This document shows, in pieces, positions 1 to 5,344 of a DNA stretch of 5,344 nucleotides (positions within the stretch are counted from its first letter, which is position 1; every line of letters begins with the position of its first letter). Origin of the DNA: Spirochaetales bacterium (GTDB lineage: Bacteria; Spirochaetota; Spirochaetia; DSM-27196; SKKC01); NCBI GenBank assembly GCA_007126865.1, contig SLAN01000077.1:1-5344 (forward strand), read 5' to 3'. The translations under genes and the position numbers were made by a program. The notes under the pieces are model-generated. The model saw nothing but the letters and a program-made list of their open reading frames with translations, did no database searches and was not told the DNA's origin.

Positions 1-1
1 C

Positions 2-34
2 GCGGGCTCAAAGCTGCCAACCGGCGTCAGATAG
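2..34 (+). CDS. Possible C-terminal end of an upstream gene (partial)
   Basis: The first 33 bases read in this frame give AGSKLPTGVR followed by a TAG at 32-34, nine bases before the trpS start. This is compatible with the tail of a co-directional upstream gene whose stop overlaps the trpS ribosome binding site. The fragment is too short to assign to any family. The other two forward frames also stay open across this edge, so the true frame of an upstream gene cannot be decided from this window, and the edge may be non-coding. Confidence 0.3.
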   Translation, partial: AGSKLPTGVR

Positions 35-38
35 GAGA
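33..38 (+). promoter_or_regulatory. Shine-Dalgarno site for trpS
   Basis: AGGAGA lies 5 bases before the ATG at 44. It decides the start. A competing ATG at 40 is only one base from the motif and opens a different frame that does not encode TrpS. In-frame stops at 32-34 (TAG) and 41-43 (TGA) exclude any longer TrpS. Confidence 0.8.
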
Positions 39-43
39 CATGA

Positions 44-1132
44 ATGGAATCCCGAAAGCGAATACTCACCGGCGATCGCCCCACCGGAAAGCTGCACCTC
101 GGTCACTATGTCGGTTCCATCCGGAATCGTGTGAAGCTCCAGAAGGAGTACGACTGTTTTATCATCATAGCCGACCTTCACACTCTCACGACGCAGCCGG
201 AGAAAGAAAACGTGGAGCAGATCTCCGCGAACGCGCGTGAGATGGTGCTCGACTACCTCGCATGCGGAATCGATCCTTCGATATCGAGCGTATACCTTCA
301 GAGCGCGGTGCCGGAAGTATACGAGCTGAATCTGCTCTTTGAAATGCTTGTGACTGTCCCACGTTTACAGCGAATGCCGAGTCTCAAGGAAATGGCTCAG
401 AACGCGCACTTGAACGAGATGCCGTTCGGGCTGTTGGGATACCCGGTTCTGCAGAGTGCGGATATCCTTATGCCGAGAGCGCACCTGGTGCCGGTAGGTA
501 AGGATAACGAGTCGCACGTCGAGTTAACCCGCGAGATCGCCCGGCGATTCAACTATCTGTACGGCGATACCTTTCCCATTCCCGAGAGCCTCGTCCAGGG
601 TGGGACGCTCGTCGGAACCGACGGCTCGGCGAAAATGAGCAAGAGCCTCGGAAATGCGATTCTCCTGTCGGATGACGCCAACACCGTGCAGAAGAAGGTG
701 TACGGTATGTACACCGATCCGAATCGTATCCGTGCCGATATTCCGGGTACCGTCGAGGGCAATCCCGTGTTCACGTATCACGACATGTTCAACCCGAATA
801 CTCGAGAGGTCGACGATCTCAAGGAGCGTTACAGGGCCGGAAAGGTCGGTGATGTGGAGGTCAAAGATAAGCTCTCCGCGGCGCTCAATGCGTTCCTCGA
901 TCCGATACGGGAGCGCAGAGAGCGTATTGCCGAGGATTCCGGATACGTCGATCAGGTGATATACGAGGGGACCGCCGTAGCACGCGAAGAAGCACGGAAA
1001 ACGCTGATCGAAGCACGTAAGGCCATGGGGTTAGCCGGTATCTGGAATCGGATTTCGCGTAAAGCCGAGAAGCGGCGCAAGAAACAGGATACGGTGACGC
1101 CGTCACCGGCGAAGGAAAGCGCTTCGCAGTGA
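44..1132 (+). CDS. trpS: Tryptophan--tRNA ligase (TrpS)
   Basis: Class Ic aminoacyl-tRNA synthetase that charges tRNA-Trp with tryptophan using ATP in the cytoplasm. The protein (362 aa) shows the HIGH signature as HLGH at residues 18-21 inside PTGKLHLGHY. The KMSKS loop is intact at 197-201 (AKMSKSLGN). The tryptophan pocket segment is LGYPVLQSADIL (131-142); its Asp140 matches the residue that reads the indole nitrogen in bacterial TrpS. A VGKDN motif at 151-155 replaces the commoner VGxDQ. Bacterial TrpS is usually about 325-350 residues. The extra length is a basic then Ser/Pro-rich tail from about residue 332, which looks disordered. The start is fixed by in-frame stops just upstream and by AGGAGA at good spacing. 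The stop overlaps the next gene by 4 bases, suggesting co-transcription and translational coupling. Identification is secure; the function of the tail is unknown. Confidence 0.97.
   Translation: MESRKRILTGDRPTGKLHLGHYVGSIRNRVKLQKEYDCFIIIADLHTLTTQPEKENVEQISANAREMVLDYLACGIDPSISSVYLQSAVPEVYELNLLFEMLVTVPRLQRMPSLKEMAQNAHLNEMPFGLLGYPVLQSADILMPRAHLVPVGKDNESHVELTREIARRFNYLYGDTFPIPESLVQGGTLVGTDGSAKMSKSLGNAILLSDDANTVQKKVYGMYTDPNRIRADIPGTVEGNPVFTYHDMFNPNTREVDDLKERYRAGKVGDVEVKDKLSAALNAFLDPIRERRERIAEDSGYVDQVIYEGTAVAREEARKTLIEARKAMGLAGIWNRISRKAEKRRKKQDTVTPSPAKESASQ
1092..1108 (+). repeat. Near-perfect palindrome / hairpin at the trpS 3' end
   Basis: CGGTGACG-C-CGTCACCG is an inverted repeat with 8-base arms around a single central base. 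In RNA it can form a 7-bp GC-rich stem with a 3-base loop (GCC). It sits inside the last codons of trpS, ends three bases before the purine-rich AAGGAAAG at 1112-1119, and lies 20 bases upstream of the GTG start of the next gene. No T-run follows, so it is not an intrinsic terminator. A role in mRNA stability or in translation of the downstream gene is possible but not shown. Confidence 0.5.
1112..1119 (+). promoter_or_regulatory. Likely ribosome binding site of the MutY-like gene
   Basis: AAGGAAAG is purine-rich and lies 9 bases before the GTG start at 1129, within the trpS coding region. It supports the GTG that forms a GTGA overlap with the trpS stop. It is weaker than the AGGAGA in front of trpS, and the overlapping stop/start may also allow re-initiation. 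Confidence 0.5.
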
Positions 1133-2043
1133 GCAGAGAGCTCGATCCGGATCGGCTCGAACGGTTTCGGTTGCTCGTATACGACTACTACCGGCAATCC
1201 GGAAGACACGACCTCGAGTGGCGTAACACCCGCGACCCGTATCGGGTGTTGGTCAGCGAATTCATGTTGCAACAGACACAGGTCGTTCGTGTCCGGAAGA
1301 AGTATCGCGAGTTTCTCTCACTATTCCCGTCGATTTCGGAGCTGGCCCGCGCCGGCCTGCGCGATGTACTCGGTGCGTGGAGCGGTCTCGGTTACAATCG
1401 CCGGGCACGCTTTCTCCACGAGCTCGCACGTCGAGTTCGTGACGAGCGCGATGGCGAGCTGCCTGAGGATCGAGAGGAGTTGCGGTCGCTTCCGGGAGTC
1501 GGCGCCTACACAGCGTCGGCAGTTGCGTGCTTCGCGTTCGACGAACCGGTGCCTTTGCTGGAAACGAACATTCGCCGTGCTCTGATTTACTCCTTTTTCG
1601 CTGAACCGGACCGGGATTCGTCCGAGCTTTTCGCCGCCGAGGTGCCCGGGACGGACTCGACCGAACCGCGGATCGAGCCGAGGTCGGTCAATGCGCCCGT
1701 GCATGACCGCGACATAATCGCCGTGGCGGACGCGGTCCTCGATCGTGAAAGGCCTCGCGAGTGGAATTACGCGCTCATGGATTACGGCGAGCTGATAGGT
1801 CGTCGAGTACCCAATCCGAATCGCGCAAGCGCGCACTACACTCGCCAGAGCCGGTTCGAGGGCTCCCTTCGCCAGGCACGCGGAGCGGCGATCCGGGTGC
1901 TGACAACCGTCGAAGCTGCCGATGCGGACACCATCGCCGCGCAGTACGCTCTTCCCCTCTCGCGCATCGAATCGGCGTTGAATGAGTTATCGAACGAGGG
2001 CCTTGTTGCCAGAGACGGAACCGGGCAGTGGAGGATCGGCTGA
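1129..2043 (+). CDS. MutY-family adenine DNA glycosylase homologue lacking the Fe-S cluster
   Basis: HhH-GPD superfamily protein (304 aa), closest to MutY, which removes adenine mispaired with 8-oxoguanine in base-excision repair. MutY-like blocks are LEWRNTRDPYRV (29-40), SEFMLQQTQV (43-52) with the general-acid Glu44, WSGLGYNRRARFLHELA (84-100), and the helix-hairpin-helix LPGVGAYTA (121-129). Tyr127 replaces the Nth catalytic Lys, so a monofunctional glycosylase is expected. Departures from classical MutY are clear. The catalytic Asp position holds Glu145 (LLETNIRR). The only cysteine is Cys134, so the C-x6-C-x2-C-x5-C cluster is absent. After WNYALMDYG (212-220) comes PNPNRASAHYTRQSRFEG instead. 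A polar insertion occupies about 158-195. The C-terminus (about 250-304) resembles a small winged helix, not the NUDIX-like 8-oxoG domain. The GTG start overlaps the trpS stop. The family is secure; the substrate is uncertain, so no gene symbol is given. Confidence 0.85.
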   Translation: MSRELDPDRLERFRLLVYDYYRQSGRHDLEWRNTRDPYRVLVSEFMLQQTQVVRVRKKYREFLSLFPSISELARAGLRDVLGAWSGLGYNRRARFLHELARRVRDERDGELPEDREELRSLPGVGAYTASAVACFAFDEPVPLLETNIRRALIYSFFAEPDRDSSELFAAEVPGTDSTEPRIEPRSVNAPVHDRDIIAVADAVLDRERPREWNYALMDYGELIGRRVPNPNRASAHYTRQSRFEGSLRQARGAAIRVLTTVEAADADTIAAQYALPLSRIESALNELSNEGLVARDGTGQWRIG

Positions 2044-2116
2044 CTATCGAGCAGCCGCACCCCGCCGGCCGCCGAACGGCTCCTTGCCTGCCAACACGCT
2101 GCGTGGCAGTCATAAT
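2044..2116. other. Convergent intergenic spacer
   Basis: This spacer separates the ends of the plus-strand MutY-like gene and the minus-strand phosphohexomutase gene. It is C-rich on the plus strand and has no run of T on either strand next to a stem, so a classical intrinsic terminator is not visible. It contains the inverted repeat at 2088-2109 and a short GCC-GAAC-GGC stem at 2071-2080. Confidence 0.6.
2088..2109. terminator. Inverted repeat between convergent genes, possible weak terminator
   Basis: CTGCCA (2088-2093) pairs with TGGCAG (2104-2109) across a 10-base loop, and part of the loop could pair further. Its position between two converging stop codons is where a bidirectional terminator would be expected. 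It has a modest stem and no T-tract on either side, so it may only block 3' exonucleases, or may be chance. Confidence 0.3.
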
Positions 2117-4156
2117 TCACTCAAGCGCCGTGCGGATCATTGAGCGAAACCAGGAGTGAAGCGATTCGAGAACGGCCTCGCTCTTCGGCGGATCGCGTGG
2201 TATTCCGCGAACGTCCGAGATTACGCGGAACAGCGGTTCGGTCCGCGAGCCACGCATCCAGGTGAATGCGAACGGTTTTCGATTTTCGTCGTAGAACCAT
2301 ACGGCAAAACCGCCGGTTCCGTCGCCTTCCGGATCGCGCTCGCCAGCACCGATCCGGCATGTGGTTCCCTCGAAATTGCGAATTTCCCAGTGAGATGCCG
2401 CCCCAACCGGTTCGAGTAATCGAATCGCAGCATCGACCGTGCTTGGAAGAAGGTGTTCCATGCGGCTTTTCAGATCGGCGTGAGCGATTGCTCCGACCTC
2501 GATTTTCGCTTCCGGTGCGGTGACCGGTGTGGTGTGCCACACGGGTAACAGGGAATAGAGTGTGTCGAAAAGCTCCGCCGGTGTCGGGATATCGGCTGGA
2601 GCGTGATTCGGGCCGTTCGATGAGCCGTCGCGGGGGCGGTCATCCGTGCCTTCCGGGGAGCGGTTTCGACCGCTACTATCAACACCTTGCGAGAACCGGC
2701 CCCGGGTGCCATTGTCGCCCGTGTGGGCATTTATCGTCCGGAGCGCCGACAGTGCGTAAGATAGCGGCGCGATTTCGGCGTCGGGCTTCATGGCGAACAG
2801 ACGGAGCATAGACACGACCGTCGACAGCGGGTCGCGAATCGTACCGGGGAATGTAATGTTGCCGCCGTTCGAGCCCTCGCCGAGGATCGGCACGAACCAT
2901 CCTTCATTGCGGAGCTCTTGCGCCTTAGTGACAACGTTCGCTTCACCGACCTCCGCACGAAACGGGGTAGCGCCGAATACGTCAGCAATCTCCTCCACCC
3001 GCAGCGACGTCGGCCCGTTCGCCACGATTGCCACCGAATTCCCGGAGAGCGAGCCTCCCGCCGCGAGCCACGAAAGCTCCGCGAGTACCGCGAGACAGAA
3101 GACGTCCTGACTCGCGAGCGTACGCACGGACGGTTTCGAAGGGAACACGAGATTCCCGCGGTCTCCGTCGTTATCCGGTACGTAACCGAGGGAGACCGGT
3201 GCGCCGTTGCGAAGAAGCTCCCGTATGCGATCGCGGCAGCGGTCGAGTCCGGGGCCTTCCGGTTCGATGACATGCGATATGCGTCCCGGTACGGCATCGA
3301 TCGAATCGAGCTCTGCTCCGAGACCTGCAAGGACTTCGGCATCGACACCCGTGCTTCTGGCACTGCCGTTCATATCGGCCACCACCACGGTCTCCGTGAA
3401 GAAAGGACGCAAATCCTCCCATCGCCGGCCCCGGCCGGCTCGTGCGGTGACCAGCGAAAAATACGCCTCCTTCGCGCGCTTACGATTGGCAGGCTGTTCG
3501 GCCGTCGTTCTTTCTACGTCGGGAGGCGGGGAGTGCACGACCAGTCGTCGAAGACTCTCACCGACTTCCCGCTGTGTCACTATCGCTTCGAAGATTTCCG
3601 ACAGCTCCCGGGCGTCGTCCGCTCCGAGAACGCTGCCGTCCCGATCCCCCCACTTCGCACCGTTATAGCCCGGCGGGTTGTGGCTGGCGGTAATGTAGCA
3701 GACACCCGCCACGCCGGATTCCGTCGACGCGAAGGCAACCGTCTCGGGACTCGAGGAGACGCCGAGAAAGACGACCGGCAGCTCGAGCGAGAGAAACACG
3801 CGTACCATGACGTCGGCGAGGACCGGTCCGGTCGGACGACCGTCACACCCCACAATGATCGTTCCGGTACGCTCGCGTTCGCGGAGGAATCGGGCGAACG
3901 CGAGCGCCATCGCGGCGCCGACATAGCGCTTCGGCGGTGTGATACCGGTCGATAGCGAGCTCTCCGAATCGCCGAATACACCACGCCATCCCGAGATGCT
4001 CCGGATCATCGACGACGCTTCATCGCGGATTTCGGAATCATAGACGCGCTGATGCTCGGCGATAGGAGCCCGGGACGGCAGTAGCGTTACGATACCGTCG
4101 ATGGCGACGCCCGCCGGACCGACATCACCCTGCGGCTCTCGTGCGCTTAAGCTCAT
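2117..4156 (-). CDS. Alpha-D-phosphohexomutase (phosphoglucomutase/phosphomannomutase family)
   Basis: Cytoplasmic enzyme expected to interconvert sugar 1- and 6-phosphates through a phosphoserine. All four family loops are visible in order: ITASHNPPGYNGAK (155-168) with phospho-acceptor Ser158, the Mg-binding DNDGDR (328-333), the sugar loop GEGSNGG (426-432), and the phosphate-binding RGSRTEPLFRV (635-645). At 679 aa it is longer than the usual 450-580. The excess includes a 50-residue N-terminal extension before ISGWRGVFG (54-62) and a low-complexity Gly/Arg/Ser/Asn/Asp linker at about 478-520 between domains 3 and 4. An in-frame TGA two codons upstream of the ATG rules out a longer protein. 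Met50 is an alternative start but has no Shine-Dalgarno motif; the annotated ATG has only a weak GGGACGG. The sugar loop matches neither the GEES/GEMS forms of PGM/PMM nor GEQSGH of GlmM, so the substrate is undecided. It lies 19 bases after the outer-membrane protein gene. Confidence 0.92.
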   Translation of the reverse strand: MSLSAREPQGDVGPAGVAIDGIVTLLPSRAPIAEHQRVYDSEIRDEASSMIRSISGWRGVFGDSESSLSTGITPPKRYVGAAMALAFARFLRERERTGTIIVGCDGRPTGPVLADVMVRVFLSLELPVVFLGVSSSPETVAFASTESGVAGVCYITASHNPPGYNGAKWGDRDGSVLGADDARELSEIFEAIVTQREVGESLRRLVVHSPPPDVERTTAEQPANRKRAKEAYFSLVTARAGRGRRWEDLRPFFTETVVVADMNGSARSTGVDAEVLAGLGAELDSIDAVPGRISHVIEPEGPGLDRCRDRIRELLRNGAPVSLGYVPDNDGDRGNLVFPSKPSVRTLASQDVFCLAVLAELSWLAAGGSLSGNSVAIVANGPTSLRVEEIADVFGATPFRAEVGEANVVTKAQELRNEGWFVPILGEGSNGGNITFPGTIRDPLSTVVSMLRLFAMKPDAEIAPLSYALSALRTINAHTGDNGTRGRFSQGVDSSGRNRSPEGTDDRPRDGSSNGPNHAPADIPTPAELFDTLYSLLPVWHTTPVTAPEAKIEVGAIAHADLKSRMEHLLPSTVDAAIRLLEPVGAASHWEIRNFEGTTCRIGAGERDPEGDGTGGFAVWFYDENRKPFAFTWMRGSRTEPLFRVISDVRGIPRDPPKSEAVLESLHSWFRSMIRTALE

Positions 4157-4175
4157 TCGTCAAACCGTCCCGGCT

Positions 4176-5315
4176 TCAGAAGTGGTAGCCGAACCCTATC
4201 GCAAACGGCGTAATCCGGTCGCCGGTAACCAGAGGCTCGTCGAGTGCCGCCTGTGTGTAGAATACGAGAGTTACCGCATCGAACAGACTGATCGAGATGC
4301 CGCCACCGGCCCCGTATGCCGTGCCGATTACATCGGCTCCTGACTCGTAATCGTCGAACCCGCGGTACGTTCCCGCGTCGAAGTAGGTAACTAATCCGGG
4401 AAGCACATCGGGGCGAGCGATCGCCGGTAGGATCGCCCGCAACTCGACCGAGCCTGCCAGCTTGAACTGAGCGTCGTAGCGACCTGCCTCGTAGCCGCGG
4501 ATGCTCCCACCGAGTCCGTGTCGGTCGAAAAGCGGACCGACAATCGAACGTCGAGCCGAAAGCGGTACGCGCTCACCCCACGCGTAATCGGCTGCCGCGT
4601 ATGCACCCGCGTATAGCGCAAAACGATTGAGCTCCTCGCCGTCTTCCTGCGAAATCCTCGGCAGTGCTTCGTACAGGGGAACGAAACCGCGCAATTGCGT
4701 ACCGACGCGGGCGAAATCCGCTTCGCCGACGACACGATTGGCGAGAAAACCGGGGCCCCATTCAAGGGTTACGTGGCCGTCCCATCCGCGCCTCGCGCCG
4801 CTGATCTCCGATCGGAGTATATTACCGACTTCCACTCCCACGCGGACGGTATTCAGCCACTGTCCGTCGCGTTCGGCGAGCGGTATCTCGCTGTCGAAAA
4901 GAAGTCGCGGTTCATCATCATCAACATGCCACTCCCGTATTCCGACATACCGCAGGAAGATCTCGAGGAACGGTTTATCCGGTACTCCGGACACGATAAC
5001 GCTCTGCCGGAGGCCGGTGTTCCACCAGATCATGCGCCGGGAGAAATACGGTGCCTTCCCGGGGTCGAATCCTTCGAGATTGCCCGAATAGAGTGAGCCA
5101 TCCGGGGTGCGAAAATACCCGGAAGTACTGATTGCCGCAGCGGCGCCGATCTCCGCGGTAGTCGGAAGCCGCTCGTCGCCGAACCGGTATCCCAGCTGTG
5201 CCCCGGCCCCCCATATCAAGGGGAACGGATCGACGCTCACTTCGGCGAGAATTGATGCGGGTGCACAGATGCCGAACACGATAAGTGCTGTAATCCCGAC
5301 GATACGTCTCTTCAT
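4176..5315 (-). CDS. Omp85/BamA-like outer-membrane beta-barrel protein without POTRA domains
   Basis: Exported protein (379 aa) with a clear signal peptide: MKRR, a hydrophobic core at about 5-18, and likely cleavage after ILA (residue 24). The mature part is rich in alternating hydrophobic/polar stretches and aromatic residues and ends in GFGYHF. A C-terminal Phe on the last strand is typical of barrels inserted by the BAM complex. The segment GLGGSIRGYEAGRY (267-280) followed by SVELRAILP (289-297) matches the (V/I)RGY/F motif and following strand of the Omp85/surface-antigen (D15) barrel. No POTRA repeats fit between the signal peptide and the barrel, so this is a barrel-only relative. 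It could be a porin-like or assembly-related protein; no specific function is supported. The ATG lacks a clear Shine-Dalgarno motif. It is the first gene of a minus-strand pair with the phosphohexomutase, and its promoter probably lies mostly beyond the window edge. Confidence 0.8.
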   Translation of the reverse strand: MKRRIVGITALIVFGICAPASILAEVSVDPFPLIWGAGAQLGYRFGDERLPTTAEIGAAAAISTSGYFRTPDGSLYSGNLEGFDPGKAPYFSRRMIWWNTGLRQSVIVSGVPDKPFLEIFLRYVGIREWHVDDDEPRLLFDSEIPLAERDGQWLNTVRVGVEVGNILRSEISGARRGWDGHVTLEWGPGFLANRVVGEADFARVGTQLRGFVPLYEALPRISQEDGEELNRFALYAGAYAAADYAWGERVPLSARRSIVGPLFDRHGLGGSIRGYEAGRYDAQFKLAGSVELRAILPAIARPDVLPGLVTYFDAGTYRGFDDYESGADVIGTAYGAGGGISISLFDAVTLVFYTQAALDEPLVTGDRITPFAIGFGYHF

Positions 5316-5344
5316 GGCTGTGGGCGCTCATAGTAGTCCGGCGA

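Noticed and set aside
40..240. 66-codon open frame starting at the ATG four bases before the trpS start
   Set aside because: It overlaps trpS in another frame, its ATG is too close to the ribosome binding site, and its product is an Arg/His/Pro-rich shadow of conserved TrpS sequence.
1321..1836. 171-codon minus-strand open frame within the MutY-like gene
   Set aside because: The plus strand carries the HhH-GPD motifs here; the minus-strand product shows no family features or ribosome binding site.
2071..2080. GCC-GAAC-GGC stem as a terminator in the convergent spacer
   Set aside because: The stem is only three pairs with a sensible loop and has no T-tract on either strand.
2918..3955. 345-codon open frame on the plus strand, antisense to the phosphohexomutase gene
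   Set aside because: The opposite strand encodes all four conserved mutase loops in one frame. The antisense product is rich in Arg and has no recognisable motif, as expected for the shadow of a GC-rich gene.
5262..5267. Possible lipobox cysteine (Cys17) in the outer-membrane protein signal peptide
   Set aside because: The residue before the Cys is Ile, which does not fit even relaxed lipobox rules, and a normal signal peptidase I site follows at residue 24.
4975..5331. 118-codon minus-strand open frame starting upstream of the outer-membrane protein gene
   Set aside because: It is out of frame with the signal-peptide-bearing barrel protein and encodes an Arg-rich sequence without motifs.
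5330..5335. TACTAT on the minus strand as a -10 promoter element of the outer-membrane protein gene
   Set aside because: It is only about 14 bases from the start codon, no -35 element can be seen because the window ends, and a single hexamer match is weak evidence.

Overview
The window looks like an ordinary, densely packed chromosomal segment of a didermic (outer-membrane) bacterium, moderately GC-rich by eye. The mix is a bacterial-type TrpS, an unusual MutY-like glycosylase, a long phosphohexomutase and a beta-barrel outer-membrane protein. That mix, with the style of the TrpS sequence, makes me favour a free-living member of the Spirochaetota. This is an inference from remembered family resemblance, not a database result. 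I see no mobile element, CRISPR array, tRNA, rRNA or phage signal.

Layout: two gene pairs converge. On the plus strand, after a possible 33-base tail of an upstream gene, lies trpS (44-1132). It overlaps by 4 bases (GTGA) with a MutY-family adenine glycosylase homologue (1129-2043). A 73-base spacer (2044-2116) separates the convergent pairs; it holds a modest inverted repeat but no T-tract. On the minus strand, a POTRA-less Omp85-like beta-barrel protein with a signal peptide (5315 down to 4176) is followed after 19 bases by a 679-residue alpha-D-phosphohexomutase (4156 down to 2117). Each pair is spaced like an operon. Neither pair shows an obvious shared pathway, so co-transcription here may only be housekeeping clustering.

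The part most worth a second look is the MutY homologue. It keeps the helix-hairpin-helix and the general-acid Glu, but it has no iron-sulfur cysteines. It has Glu where MutY has its catalytic Asp, and a short winged-helix-like tail replaces the NUDIX-type 8-oxoG-reading domain. The phosphohexomutase is also unusual: it has an N-terminal extension, a low-complexity linker and a non-standard sugar-binding loop (GEGSNGG). I found no clear evidence of a wholly new multi-gene system.
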